The notes under the pieces: generated by a model
What the model was told of the DNA's origin: nothing
Database searches by the model: none
What the model saw: only the letters and a program-made list of their open reading frames with translations
Program-made: the position numbers and the translations under genes
In this document: positions 47,507-57,204 of the stretch, one piece after another
Position numbering within the stretch: the first letter of the stretch is position 1
How the letters are laid out: each line of letters opens with the position of its first letter
Source of the DNA: CAZVCG01 sp964649675
GTDB lineage: Bacteria; Pseudomonadota; Alphaproteobacteria; UBA9219
DNA length: 64,000 bases
Direction of reading: 5' to 3'
Assembly (NCBI GenBank): GCA_964649675.1
Contig: CAZYPX010000001.1
Location: forward strand, 12,266 to 76,265

Positions 47507-48463
47507 TTATGAGCTCCCAATCAAAACACCCGCGAGAAGCACCAGACTGCCCCCCAAGACGACCTGCACGAGCGCGGAAGTAAACGGCGTTTCCATATAT
47601 TTCCAGCGAATCCAACAAATGGCCAACAATTCGAACAGCACAAGAACGCCGGCAACGGCCGTCGCCGTCCAGAAATCGGCAATAAGGTATGGCAGCGTGT
47701 GGCCAAGCCCCCCAGCGGTTGTCATAAGGCCACAAGCCGTGCCGCGTATCCACGGATGCCCTCGGCCCGTAAGAGTTCCATCGTCCGACATGGCCTCGGT
47801 GAGGCCCATGCTGATGCCGGAACCTATGGAGGCCGCCAAGCCGACAAGGAAAGCATCCCACGTTTGCCGCGTCGCAAAAGCCGCAGCAAAGATAGGCGCC
47901 ATTGTGGAAACGGATCCGTCGATTAATCCGGCAAGGCCAGGCTGCACGATCTGCAGCAAAAACATCCGTCGCGCCACGCTGTTTTCGGCTTTTTGGGCAT
48001 CTTCGGGGACAAGCGCCTTTTCCGTGGCGTCCGCTTTCGCGGCATGTCCCACCTCTTCGGCGGCTAGATCCCCCAACAATTTGCGCACGTCGATATCCGT
48101 CGAACGACGCGCGGCGCGGTTATAGAAATTGGCGGCTTCAACCTCCATCATGGCCGCTTGCCGTCGAACAGCATCGATACGAAGGTTGTTCATGAGCCAA
48201 ATCGGACGACGCTTCATGAAGCCCCGCACGTCTTGCCGCGTGATGTAGGGCATGCGCTCGCCGAACTTCCTGCGGAAGAGTTCAAGCAAGCGGTTTTTAT
48301 GCCCTTGTTCTTCCGCAGCCATGGTCTCGAACATTTTCGCCGTTGCGGGATATTCGTCACGCAACCTGCTGGCAAAGCTAAGATAAATTTGCATGTCCTC
48401 TTCCTCGCTGGAGATAGCAAGGGCGAGAACTTCGCTTTCGTCAAGCTCGCAAAAACGTTTCAT
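47507..48463 (-). CDS. mbfA: MbfA-type ferritin-like/VIT iron exporter
   Basis: 318 residues from the ATG at 48463 (MKRFCELDESEVLALAISSE). The N-terminal ferritin-like helices carry metal-binding residues (EEEDMQIYLSFASRL; AAEEQGHKNRLLELF). The C-terminus is a VIT1/CCC1 membrane domain (PGLAGLIDGSVSTMAPIFAA; ATAVAGVLVLFELL). MbfA proteins export iron in alphaproteobacteria under Irr control. A longer in-frame reading begins inside mntP antisense and is rejected. It lies 75 bases after mntP, possibly one operon. Confidence 0.88.
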   Translation of the reverse strand: MKRFCELDESEVLALAISSEEEDMQIYLSFASRLRDEYPATAKMFETMAAEEQGHKNRLLELFRRKFGERMPYITRQDVRGFMKRRPIWLMNNLRIDAVRRQAAMMEVEAANFYNRAARRSTDIDVRKLLGDLAAEEVGHAAKADATEKALVPEDAQKAENSVARRMFLLQIVQPGLAGLIDGSVSTMAPIFAAAFATRQTWDAFLVGLAASIGSGISMGLTEAMSDDGTLTGRGHPWIRGTACGLMTTAGGLGHTLPYLIADFWTATAVAGVLVLFELLAICWIRWKYMETPFTSALVQVVLGGSLVLLAGVLIGSS

Positions 48464-48537
48464 AGGAATGGCCTTTGTTTGGGGAAGCTTATACAGATAA
48501 GCCTTCGAAACGGCGAAAAGCAAGCGCAGGAATCTTG

Positions 48538-49098
48538 TCAGATCGCGCCTGTGTGTTCGAGTACGATAATGACGCCTATGCCGATCAGTACGGCGCCACC
48601 AAAGGCACCTGCGATTTTTCCTCCCCGCTTTCCGATAGCATGGCCGATCGTCACGCCGGCAGCGGACATTGTGAACGTTGCTAAACCAATAGTCACCGCA
48701 GCGATCCATATGTTGGCGTCGATGAACGCCAATGAAACGCCCACCCCCATGGAATCAATGCTTGTCCCAAATGCGGTTACGAGCAGCAGTTGTTTTTTAT
48801 GCTTCTTGGGTTCTTGTTTGTGTTCAAACACCATGTTTTCCACAATCATTTTTACACCCAAAGCCGTAAGTATGAAAAACGCGATCCAATGGTCGAGCAT
48901 CGTGATAATCGAGCTGGCCATAAGCCCGAAAAACCACCCCACTATTGGCATGCACCCTTCTACCGCGCCGAAAATTGAGGCTATTCGAAGAGCTTCGGTT
49001 GGCTTGGGGCGACGCAATTCGGCGCCTTTGGCCACGGATGCGGCAAAAGCGTCCATCGACAAACCAAGAGCGACGAGGATGGTTGCAGCAGGAGTCAT
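48538..49098 (-). CDS. mntP: manganese efflux pump MntP
   Basis: 186 residues from the ATG at 49098, with six hydrophobic segments. The two family motifs are LGLSMDAFAASVAKG and TAFGTSIDSMGVGVSLAF, each with the metal-coordinating Asp. MntP exports Mn2+ from the cytosol. No yybP-ykoY riboswitch core is seen upstream and the ribosome site is weak. Followed by mbfA, suggesting joint handling of Mn and Fe. Confidence 0.92.
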   Translation of the reverse strand: MTPAATILVALGLSMDAFAASVAKGAELRRPKPTEALRIASIFGAVEGCMPIVGWFFGLMASSIITMLDHWIAFFILTALGVKMIVENMVFEHKQEPKKHKKQLLLVTAFGTSIDSMGVGVSLAFIDANIWIAAVTIGLATFTMSAAGVTIGHAIGKRGGKIAGAFGGAVLIGIGVIIVLEHTGAI

Positions 49099-49371
49099 AA
49101 AAGCGTCATTTTCGGGAAAACACCAACGACAAAACACAGGCAAAAACGCCCAGGGCAAACCTCACCCTGGACCCCTTTGCGTACAAGACAGGGCCTCTTT
49201 TGTTATAGAGGAAGCGTTAATACAATCCGAAAAGGAAGTGGCCGGACAAGGCGAGAAAGACCACAAAAAGAAAAATCATTGCTTTCTCATGACCACATAG
49301 CCCTTTTATATGCTGACACCCCTCCATTTTGCACATTATCGACATAGCTCTCCCCTTGGTTTGATGTGATC

Positions 49372-49385
49372 TAGAATATATTCTA
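49372..49385. promoter_or_regulatory. TAGAATATATTCTA palindrome upstream of mntP-mbfA
   Basis: A perfect 14-base palindrome with TAGAA/TTCTA half-sites resembles the Irr-binding ICE box, but the spacer is 4 rather than 3 bases and the outer bases do not match. It lies about 275 bases before mntP in a 350-base gap that otherwise shows only a CCAGGG/CCCTGG hairpin near 49170 and no gene. Confidence 0.3.
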
Positions 49386-49449
49386 TCATAGTTTTACTAA
49401 GGCCTTGAAGGGCAAGACAAGGATAAAGCCGTGTTGGCTTCGGTTCTTT

Positions 49450-50733
49450 TCAAGGAGTTTTGTCATCGAACTCCTTCATCTTCGGCACGCGGGAAAAGGC
49501 GATTTTGCTGGTCATGGAAGGCAAATACGCGCCGAAAGCCAGCGTGCCTTTGCCATAGCGCGCGTTGATCTTGTCGACGGCGAGCGAAAGTGCTTCCGGC
49601 GCGCGGCTGTCGAACAGGTCGGGCTGGTGGGCTTCGCGCGGCCTCAAGTCAGCAAGCGTGATGCCGACGCGCAAGGGCTTCAGCGACGGAGCGGCGTGCC
49701 ACAGCGGCAGCATGACTTTCAGCAAAAACGCCGTATCCTGTGTTTCCTGAAAACGGCTCTCCTGCACGTAATAGCCGAGATCCTGCACCCATTTCACCTC
49801 GAGGATCAGGCGACGGCAGTAAAAGCCTTCGTCGCGCAAACGTTGCGCCGCGCGCACGAGCAATTGCCGGATCACGGGAGCGGCAAGATCGAGCCGCCGT
49901 TCATCGGGCGGCAAAACATGCTGATGCCCGAGGCTGCGTCGCGGGTGGCTGGGGCTCGGCAAATCCTCGCCGTGCAAAAGCGCATGAAAACGCGCGCCCG
50001 TCACGCCGCGCCAGATAGAGCGCAAACGTCCGGCATCCGCTGTCCATAGCGTCGCGATGTCGGGAATGCCCGCCGCGCGCAGGCGCGCAGCCATGTTCGC
50101 GCCAATGCCGGGAACGTCTTCGAGGCTGAGACGTAAAATGGCTTGTGGCAGGATTTTGAGCGGCAAGAGCGTAAGGCCGTCGGGCTTGTGCATGTTCGAA
50201 GCCAGCTTGGCGAGCAGCTTGTTCGGCGCGATGCCGATGGAGCTTGTCAAACAGGCTCCCACGCGCTGGCGGATAGCGACCTTCAGCGCGAACGCCAATT
50301 TACGCGCTTCATCGGGTTCACGCTGTACGCGGTCGAGACGGCACGCGACTTCGTCGATGGATAAAACATCGTCGATAGGGATGAGCGTTTCGATCGCTTC
50401 AAGAAACCTGTGGTGATATTCGACGTAAAGCTTGGGCCGCGCCTGAACGAGCTTGAGGTGTGGGCACATCAATCTGGCTTCGCGCACCATCGTGCCGGTT
50501 TTGACGCCGAAAGCCTTGGCTTCGTAACTGGCCGCGATGGCGCAGGTGGTGTCCGCCATCATCGGCACGACCGCAACGGGTTGACCACGCAAGGCAGGGA
50601 CAGCCTGCTGCTCGCACGAAGCGAAAAAACTGTTCATGTCAAGAAAAAGCCAACGCAAACAAAAGGATAAGCTGGATTCGCCTTGGCCCAAGCCGTCTAA
50701 AATGTTCATGTTTCGTTCTATAACCCAAAACAT
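49450..50733 (-). CDS. Y-family translesion DNA polymerase (DinB-like)
   Basis: 427 residues. Palm motif WLFLDMNSFFASCEQQ (catalytic Asp), second acidic motif LSIDEVACRLD, SSIGIAPNKLLAKLAS, and the helix-hairpin-helix LEDVPGIGANMAARLRAAG are present. A little-finger domain follows. It copies damaged DNA with low fidelity. DinB usually has SIDEAY; here SIDEVAC. The start could be any of three Met within 30 codons. No LexA box was recognised in the 115-base divergent gap. Confidence 0.85.
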   Translation of the reverse strand: MFWVIERNMNILDGLGQGESSLSFCLRWLFLDMNSFFASCEQQAVPALRGQPVAVVPMMADTTCAIAASYEAKAFGVKTGTMVREARLMCPHLKLVQARPKLYVEYHHRFLEAIETLIPIDDVLSIDEVACRLDRVQREPDEARKLAFALKVAIRQRVGACLTSSIGIAPNKLLAKLASNMHKPDGLTLLPLKILPQAILRLSLEDVPGIGANMAARLRAAGIPDIATLWTADAGRLRSIWRGVTGARFHALLHGEDLPSPSHPRRSLGHQHVLPPDERRLDLAAPVIRQLLVRAAQRLRDEGFYCRRLILEVKWVQDLGYYVQESRFQETQDTAFLLKVMLPLWHAAPSLKPLRVGITLADLRPREAHQPDLFDSRAPEALSLAVDKINARYGKGTLAFGAYLPSMTSKIAFSRVPKMKEFDDKTP

Positions 50734-50848
50734 GCCCTGTATGCAATTACGTTATGAAAGGAAGTTTTTTGCTGATAATTAAGGAGGAAAGGATGAGTTG
50801 AGGAAAGACACCAGCTACCATGAGAAAACAACTGGATAGGAGCGGTCC

Positions 50849-51313
50849 TTGGAGATAAGACAGCTAAGCCATCAGGATTTGCCACCTCTTCTGGAACTTT
50901 ACAAACACCTGAATAAAACCGATGCTCCCTTGCCGCCTATGGAGCAAGTTGAAGGGGTTTGGAGTTGCATCATCTCCAGCGATATATGTTCATGTTTTGG
51001 CGGATTCGTAAACGACGTGTTGGTTTGCTGTTGCATTCTTTCCATTATCCCAAACCTTTCGCGCGGATGTCGGCCTTATGGTGTTATGGAGAACATCGTG
51101 ACGCACACAAACCACAGAAAACGAGGCTTTGGCGGCGGTCTCTTGAAATATGTGTTGGCGTATGCGTGGTCGAAAAATTGTTATAAAGTGATGCTGTCAA
51201 CGGGCCGTAAAGACGAAGAAATCGAGCGCTTTTATGTCTCTGTCGGTTTTGATCCCAAGGCAAAAAGGGCGTTTGTCGCCACCCCCCCTGTTGTTGAACA
51301 CGACAATGCATAG
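50849..51313 (+). CDS. GNAT-family N-acetyltransferase
   Basis: 154 residues starting at TTG with TAGGAG 7 bases upstream. MEIRQLSHQDLPPLLELYKH opens the fold, and the acetyl-CoA loop is THTNHRKRGFGGGLLKYVL (about 88-106). It ends with GFDPKAKRAFVATPP. Substrate unknown. Its stop overlaps the start of a second, truncated GNAT-like frame by 8 bases. Confidence 0.8.
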   Translation: MEIRQLSHQDLPPLLELYKHLNKTDAPLPPMEQVEGVWSCIISSDICSCFGGFVNDVLVCCCILSIIPNLSRGCRPYGVMENIVTHTNHRKRGFGGGLLKYVLAYAWSKNCYKVMLSTGRKDEEIERFYVSVGFDPKAKRAFVATPPVVEHDNA

Positions 51314-51494
51314 CCCGTCCTTCAGAAAAGTAACAGACAGAGATTCGCCTTTCCTGATCGCCCTCAGGGAGTTCACGATGCGTGAACATGTTGAGCGTTC
51401 AGCTTACATCATGCGTTATGCGTTGCTTATAACGGAAAACACCTTACATGACCGCGCAAGGCCAGAACAGTCCTTTGCACGCACAGTGCCCTGA
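51306..51494 (+). pseudogene. truncated GNAT-like N-terminal fragment
   Basis: 62 residues starting in ATGCATAG across the previous stop. FRKVTDRDSPFLIALREFTM and REHVERSA resemble the first strand and helix of a GNAT acetyltransferase. The rest is missing and the tail is not family-like. It is probably the remnant of a second acetyltransferase gene. The following 51495-51650 shows no convincing gene. Confidence 0.4.
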
Positions 51495-51650
51495 TATTCC
51501 CGCTTTGTTCTGCGCAAAACCAGAGAAAAGGTTTCCAGCCTTTCACGAGAAAGATGTTGGCCTTTTCAAAAGCTCAGGTCCTTCCGCCCAAAGCGTTTTT
51601 AGTGGCCAGCTTTGGCGCAATTATGTAGAAGACATCCCGCTTACCGTTAA

Positions 51651-52823
51651 ATGCAATGGATGATTCCATTTTTCATGTCTACGCCCCAGAAACCCGAACG
51701 CATCGTTTCCCTTGATTTCTGGCGTGGCGCTTTTCTGCTCATGATCTATGTCAACCATGTGCCCAACAATTTTTTAGCGTCGGTTACTTTGCGAAACTGG
51801 GGCTTTGCGGACTCAGCCGAGCCTTTCGTTTTCATCTCCGGTTTCAGCGCTATGCTGGCTCTAGGCCGTTATTTCGAGACAGGGGGGATAGGCATCGGTC
51901 TTTTGCGGGTTTTAAAGCGCATATGGCAGCTGTTTTGCGCTCATGTGCTTCTTGTCTTTGCTCTTTCGGCCATTATTGCTTTCGCGGGCGAGTTTACGGA
52001 TAGCAAATCGATCATGGAACAACTCAACTTCTCACCGTTTTTTGTCGAAACGGACATAGCCATCAAAAAACTCCTTAAACTCGGATATATGCCAAATTTG
52101 ACGGATATCTTGCCGCTTTATATCGTTCTGGTCTTCCTGTTTCCCATAGCGTGGGCGTTGACAAAAACATCTTCTCTTCTTGCCCTTCTGGCATCCCTAT
52201 CACTGTGGCTTTTTGTCACGCTGACAAACCACAGTTTATCGAATTATCCGGAAGGTGCGGTCTGGTTTTTCAACCCTCTGGCCTGGCAAGTTTTGTTTGT
52301 CGCCGGCATGGTGACGTATAAGGAGCGCGCCCGTCTTCCGCGAGTGCTTCAATCAAACAGCCTGCTCTGGCTGTCCCTCATCATCGTATTCGCTAGTATG
52401 GTCGCTGTGGCCCCATGGACGCATATTCCTTCCTTGAGGGAATACAGGCTTGTGCCCACCGCGTTTCTTTCCATCGATAACAAAACCAACTTGTCATGGG
52501 TGCGTATCGTTCATTTTATGGCTCTGGCTTTCCTCGCCGCGCGTCTGGTTCCAGCCAGCGCGAGCCTTTGGAAGAACAGAATCGTTAAGGCGGTTTCTCT
52601 TTGCGGGCAGCATTCTCTGACGATTTATTGCGCAGGCTCGGCCCTGTCCCTGGCCGCGCACATCATTTTGCACATAGGTGGCCTCGGGCCGGTTGTCGCC
52701 ATGTGGCCTGTGGCGGCTGGCGTAGTCCTTCTTGTTTTTTTGGCCATGGCCTTACAGACGGCCAAAGTCTTGCTTATGCACAACGGAGCTCGCAGCAAAA
52801 TCGCAAGCACTGCGGCACTCTAG
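51651..52823 (+). CDS. opgC: OpgC-like membrane acyltransferase
   Basis: Up to 390 residues with about ten membrane helices. The start RIVSLDFWRGAFLLMIYVNH, then ADSAEPFVFISGFSAMLALG, is the OpgC pattern. OpgC adds succinyl groups to osmoregulated periplasmic glucans in other bacteria. The ATG at 51675 fits family length best, but none of the three candidate ATGs has a clear ribosome site. No opgGH genes lie nearby. Confidence 0.82.
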   Translation: MQWMIPFFMSTPQKPERIVSLDFWRGAFLLMIYVNHVPNNFLASVTLRNWGFADSAEPFVFISGFSAMLALGRYFETGGIGIGLLRVLKRIWQLFCAHVLLVFALSAIIAFAGEFTDSKSIMEQLNFSPFFVETDIAIKKLLKLGYMPNLTDILPLYIVLVFLFPIAWALTKTSSLLALLASLSLWLFVTLTNHSLSNYPEGAVWFFNPLAWQVLFVAGMVTYKERARLPRVLQSNSLLWLSLIIVFASMVAVAPWTHIPSLREYRLVPTAFLSIDNKTNLSWVRIVHFMALAFLAARLVPASASLWKNRIVKAVSLCGQHSLTIYCAGSALSLAAHIILHIGGLGPVVAMWPVAAGVVLLVFLAMALQTAKVLLMHNGARSKIASTAAL

Positions 52824-52851
52824 GCGCCCGCGCAAGGGGACTTTCCTAAGT

Positions 52852-54600
52852 CTAGATATGCACAAACGACCCAATATGAACTTGCGCAAGAGCCCCGCCA
52901 TTGCTCGCGCCAGACAAGCCGGATCCCAGCATGCCTTGCGTTTTGCCTTCGGGCGCTTCGGCCCCCCTCAGGTCAAGCCAGGGCCGCTCCAGTGAAGGGC
53001 GTCCAAAATAATAGCCTTGCATCATGTCGACTTTTTCCTCACGCAGCCATTGCGCTACGTCTTCGGTTTCCACACCTTCGGCGACCGTTTTCAGCCCAAG
53101 GCCCCGCGCAATCTGGATCAACATACGGACAAGATGCTGTTGTTCGTTATTGCCGATCAGATTCAAAAGAAGCTCACGGTCAATTTTCATGATGGACAAA
53201 GAAAGCGTACGAAGGTGGCGAATCGAGGTCGACCCTGCCCCGAAGTCGTCAAGCGCGACTTGACTGCCTAACCTGTTAAGGGATTCCACAAGTCGCTTTG
53301 TTTCGGCGACATCCATGATGGCAGCCGTTTCCGTAATCTCGATAATAAGCCGTTTTGCCACTTCAGGTTTTGAAGACAAAAGCTTGTTCATGTAATTTGG
53401 CCATTCGGCCTGCGCCGCCGTCAATCCGGAAACGTTTACGGCCAGCTGCAGCCTATCGTAGGCTTCCAGCTCGCGAATGGCGAGCTTTAGGACGTGGCGA
53501 TCGAGCTCCGATGCCAGACCTTGTTGCTCAACAATCGGGATAAATTCTGCGGCGGGCATAATACGGCCGTCGTCGCGGTATAGGCGCGCCAAGGCTTCGT
53601 AAAACAAAACCTGTCCCGTTTCGGTTTCAATGATCGGTTGAAAAGCCAGCTTTAAGCGATCGTTTTTCAGCGCATGTTTAACGCGTTCAGCTATTTCGAG
53701 AACATTGCGGTTTTCTTGAGATCTTCCGGGCGACACCTGATATTCGACAAATTGGTTGCGGCCCTTTTGCCGAGCTTCACGCAACGCCTGTTCCGCGCGG
53801 ATCATAACCTCGCGCGCATCGAGTTTCGAGCCGTTTATATGCATGAAACCGATGGAAACCGTGATGTGGATGGACGATACCGCCGTTATGACGGGGCGAT
53901 CGCGAAAGCTTTGGAGAACACGATCGGTAAAATCGAGGGTTCCGCTAGCAAGTCCCGGCAAAATGATGCCGAAGGTATCACCGCCGCAACGCCCTACAAT
54001 GGCTTTGAAAGGACTCAGGTTGCTAAGACGGTCAGCGACGGCGCATAAAATAGTGTCTGCGGGCTTGGTGCCTACGGCTTCGTTTACAAAGGCCATATCG
54101 TCGATGCCGATAACAAGGTATGCGGTGGATTGCCTGCTTTCTTGAGGCCCCTCAAGAATGCGTTTAAGCTGCGTTAGAAGTCCGTTCCGGTTTAATCGTC
54201 CGGTAAGGTGGTCTCTCTCATTGGGCGCTGCCGCCAAAGGCAAAAGACGCTGATGGGGGCCGTCAATAATGCGTATCAGACCATTCTGGCGAACGGAGCG
54301 GCCATTGTCGTGGTCTGTCGAACCATGTTCGCAAACCCACACAACACGTCCATCAGCCAAGAGGACGCGATATTCGCGATCAAACTCCGGGGAGCTGTCG
54401 TTAAAGACAAGATAGTGGTCGTCAGGCAAAACATGCCGTGCCAATGTTTCCGCGTTATGCGGCGGTGCGTCGATATCTCCGAAAAGTTTTTGCCACGGCC
54501 CCATCCAGACAAGCGAGTCGTTGACGAGATCCCAGCTATAGGCGATATGGCCTGAAGCGGCCAAGATATCGGCTAGAGAGGTTGGGGTGTGGTCTGTCAT
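52852..54600 (-). CDS. PAS-GGDEF-EAL protein, probable c-di-GMP phosphodiesterase
   Basis: 582 residues. A PAS-like region (about 8-115), a GGDEF-like domain with degenerate signature RCGGDTFGI (about 205), and an EAL domain with intact residues: FYEALAR, AVNVSG, IEITETA, LDDFGAGSTS, KIDRELL, AEGVETE and QGYYFGRP. It likely breaks down c-di-GMP while the GGDEF half binds GTP or is regulatory. Soluble, no membrane helix. Monocistronic. The 277-base gap upstream has GCGCCT/AGGCGC and AGCCCT/AGGGTT hairpins but no gene. Confidence 0.9.
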   Translation of the reverse strand: MTDHTPTSLADILAASGHIAYSWDLVNDSLVWMGPWQKLFGDIDAPPHNAETLARHVLPDDHYLVFNDSSPEFDREYRVLLADGRVVWVCEHGSTDHDNGRSVRQNGLIRIIDGPHQRLLPLAAAPNERDHLTGRLNRNGLLTQLKRILEGPQESRQSTAYLVIGIDDMAFVNEAVGTKPADTILCAVADRLSNLSPFKAIVGRCGGDTFGIILPGLASGTLDFTDRVLQSFRDRPVITAVSSIHITVSIGFMHINGSKLDAREVMIRAEQALREARQKGRNQFVEYQVSPGRSQENRNVLEIAERVKHALKNDRLKLAFQPIIETETGQVLFYEALARLYRDDGRIMPAAEFIPIVEQQGLASELDRHVLKLAIRELEAYDRLQLAVNVSGLTAAQAEWPNYMNKLLSSKPEVAKRLIIEITETAAIMDVAETKRLVESLNRLGSQVALDDFGAGSTSIRHLRTLSLSIMKIDRELLLNLIGNNEQQHLVRMLIQIARGLGLKTVAEGVETEDVAQWLREEKVDMMQGYYFGRPSLERPWLDLRGAEAPEGKTQGMLGSGLSGASNGGALAQVHIGSFVHI

Positions 54601-54877
54601 TTTTGTGCTTACAGCTCTTATGGTAAAATGCGCAATTTTTTTTCTGTATTACCGTTGAGCCCTCAAGGGTTAGCTTTTCGAATTCATTAATTATCATAGG
54701 CCTAGCTCTCTTAATTTTTCCTAAAATCGCGCAAAACCTTTTGCTTTTGCTGCGCCTCGCGGCAAGGCGCTGAAATATCAGGAAAAATGTCCTTACGCGC
54801 TTTGGGAGCACGCTGCGAACACGCCTTTTTGTCTTAATGTGCAGTTAGGCGTTTTATGTAAAAAAACGTTGCTGCTT

Positions 54878-55927
54878 TTATTGGGATTGTTTGTTCTCGA
54901 TACGGCTTTCCTGAAAAACCGTTTCAGCCAGTCTCTTGATCGTTTTTTTGAGAGAATCGCGGACGTCAATCGCCGCTTGCATGTCGGCAACCTTGCCCTC
55001 ATGGGTAAAGACCGTAAAGCGGTGTGAGGGGGTTATATAGAATAAAAGGGCTCCAGAAATGCCGTTTTCGCCCGCGCTTTTTTTGTTTGAATTCGCCACG
55101 CATTGCACATCAACAACACGCATAACAAGGTCGCCTGCTTGCTCTTCTTGGCCAATCTCGACGTCAAAAGAACCTGCACACTTTTTTTTCAGGCCATTCA
55201 CATAAAGGCCGATCAGATCGCTCAGACTTTTGCCTTTTACGACAAGGCGTTCGCGCACGCCACCCTTAAGCGCCCCCGTTTGCCACATGTAATCGGCGGG
55301 CCTTCGGTCGACAGGCAAACCTTCGAGGCTAAGGGGCACGACATTTTTAAGGCCGGATTCGAATAAAAGAGCCTTAAGCGCATCCGGCAAGTCTTCAGAA
55401 GCTACGGCTTTTTTCGTCTTTTTTTTGTTGTCGCGGGTGCATTTTTGTAAATCATTTATTGTCCCGCGCATATTGTTCAAGGAATAATCCAGTCTTTTGC
55501 CGGCCGCCTCGACGCTGAGCCGGTTGGCCTTGATCAAAGATTCCGTGAAAGCCGGATTATTTCCCATCTGTAAAATGAGGGAGTCGGCATCGATGGCTAT
55601 GGAACGAATGGCCCGTTCGTATTTTCCGCTCTGTTCTTTCTGTGAAGTCTCCAGAGAGAGCGTCAGATCGTACTGGGCGTTCGCCACGAAGCCTGCGTCA
55701 GGAATCACAAGCCCAATGTTGAGCTTGTTTGACGGCGCAAAGGCAAAAGCAAGCTTGCGCCCATCGGCATAACTCTTTTCGACAAGGCAAAAACCGAAGG
55801 TTCCATCTTGCTCGAAGATGGGCCACGCCCTCAGATCTTCGCTCTTTTGCTGGCCTAAAACGGGCGCGACCGAGGCAATCAGAACCCCTAGACCGAAAAA
55901 AACTGCTCTTGCTATGATCCGCGCCAT
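54878..55927 (-). CDS. secreted/periplasmic protein of unknown function
   Basis: 349 residues from the ATG at 55927, with a Sec signal peptide (MARIIARAVFFGLGVLIASV, probable cut after VLG). The mature protein starts QQKSEDLRAWPIFEQDGTFG, is mostly β and polar, and has a helical C-terminus rich in Lys. The much longer in-frame extension is antisense to lpxD and is not used. Divergent from lpxD. No family recognised; a role in the envelope is inferred from the signal only. Confidence 0.75.
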   Translation of the reverse strand: MARIIARAVFFGLGVLIASVAPVLGQQKSEDLRAWPIFEQDGTFGFCLVEKSYADGRKLAFAFAPSNKLNIGLVIPDAGFVANAQYDLTLSLETSQKEQSGKYERAIRSIAIDADSLILQMGNNPAFTESLIKANRLSVEAAGKRLDYSLNNMRGTINDLQKCTRDNKKKTKKAVASEDLPDALKALLFESGLKNVVPLSLEGLPVDRRPADYMWQTGALKGGVRERLVVKGKSLSDLIGLYVNGLKKKCAGSFDVEIGQEEQAGDLVMRVVDVQCVANSNKKSAGENGISGALLFYITPSHRFTVFTHEGKVADMQAAIDVRDSLKKTIKRLAETVFQESRIENKQSQ

Positions 55928-56068
55928 GAACGATCCATAAAAACGGCCTTTTTTTAAAAGACGCCTTGTTTTCAACATTATGAGGGGTAAAGTACGCTTG
56001 CGGACCTTGTAAGGCAAGCCGTATGCAACCTCCTGTTTTTCACCTTGTAAACGGGCTAAACCAAAAAC

Positions 56069-57172
56069 ATGAAAAAAAGCTATTCCATGCAAGTTGTGGC
56101 CGAGGCTCTCGGCGGACATCTCATAGGCGACGGTACTCATCAAGTCGAACGCCTTGTTCACCCTGCTGAGGTTAGGGGGGCTCAAGACCTCGTTCTCGCC
56201 ACCGACAAAGCGCTCTTGCCTCTTTTGGCCGGATCCCTCGCGAAGGCCGCTGTCATTGCCGATATGGATGCCGTGAACCAGAAAGCCTTCGCGGCACTTA
56301 TCGTCGTGGAGCGGCCTCGCTTCGCGATGGCAGCGTTGACCCGCGTGTTCGAGCAAAGGCCACAAGTGGCTGTTGGCGTTCACCCGACAGCGATTGTCGA
56401 GAAAGGCGCCAAGCTTGCTGATAACGTGTCCATCGGACCCATGGTTTACATCGGGGCCGACGCAATCATCGGCGCGAACAGCATCGTGCATCCACATGTT
56501 TATATAGGCCCAGAAGCCCAAATCGGGGACGGATGCCTGATTCATGCGGGCGTAAAGATCGGTGCGCGCGTCAAAATCGGGAAACGAAACATCCTTCACT
56601 TTAACGCGTCGGTCGGCGCGGACGGCTTTAGTTTTGTAACGCCCCAAATAGGCAGCGTCGAGGCCGCCAAAGCCACAGGCGAGGTTGTGGCGACGAACGA
56701 TCAACTTGTCCGCATTGCCTCGCTTGGCACAGTCATTCTGGGCGATGACGTCGAAGTCGGGGCCAACACCTCAATTGACCGTGGCACGATTACGGCTACC
56801 CGTATCGGCAACGGCTCAAAAATCGACAATCAGGTTCAGATAGGACACAACGTTACGGTTGGCGAAAACTGTATGCTGTGCGGACGCGTAGGTATCGCGG
56901 GAAGCGCCGTGATCGGCGACAGAGTCGTGCTCGGCGGCGCCGTGGGCGTTGCGGATCACGTGAAGATAGGAGATGACGCTATCGCCATGGGCATGAGCGG
57001 CATAGCCTCCAATGTTCCGCCCAAAACCATCGTAGGCGGGATGCCGGCCAAGCCGCGCGAAAGGGCCTTGCAGGAGCAATTGTTCCTTGGGCGCTCCAAG
57101 TCTTTGGTTAAAAAGATCGAATTATTGGCTGAGCGTCTCGAGAAGCTTGAGCGGCAGGCCAATAACGACTAG
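56069..57172 (+). CDS. lpxD: UDP-3-O-acylglucosamine N-acyltransferase
   Basis: 367 residues. A uridine-binding N-terminal domain is followed by left-handed β-helix hexapeptide repeats (VGVHPTAIVEKGAKLADNVS and on) and a C-terminal helix. HFNASVGADGF and IDNQVQIGHNV carry the conserved His residues. It adds the second 3-hydroxyacyl chain in lipid A synthesis. It is not followed by fabZ-lpxA as in many genomes, but by an acyl carrier protein and a ketosynthase. Confidence 0.95.
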   Translation: MKKSYSMQVVAEALGGHLIGDGTHQVERLVHPAEVRGAQDLVLATDKALLPLLAGSLAKAAVIADMDAVNQKAFAALIVVERPRFAMAALTRVFEQRPQVAVGVHPTAIVEKGAKLADNVSIGPMVYIGADAIIGANSIVHPHVYIGPEAQIGDGCLIHAGVKIGARVKIGKRNILHFNASVGADGFSFVTPQIGSVEAAKATGEVVATNDQLVRIASLGTVILGDDVEVGANTSIDRGTITATRIGNGSKIDNQVQIGHNVTVGENCMLCGRVGIAGSAVIGDRVVLGGAVGVADHVKIGDDAIAMGMSGIASNVPPKTIVGGMPAKPRERALQEQLFLGRSKSLVKKIELLAERLEKLERQANND

Positions 57173-57204
57173 TTTGCCTTTAGGAAGCATCAAGGGGAAA
57201 CGCG

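Noticed and set aside
48464..48709. N-terminal extension of mbfA
   Set aside because: Arg/Cys-rich sequence overlapping mntP in another frame; the ferritin-like domain starts at 48463.
49099..49449. yybP-ykoY manganese riboswitch before mntP
   Set aside because: The conserved core sequences were not found; only a simple CCAGGG/CCCTGG hairpin is present.
55928..56704. N-terminal extension of the secreted unknown protein
   Set aside because: It runs antisense through lpxD; the signal peptide begins at 55927.
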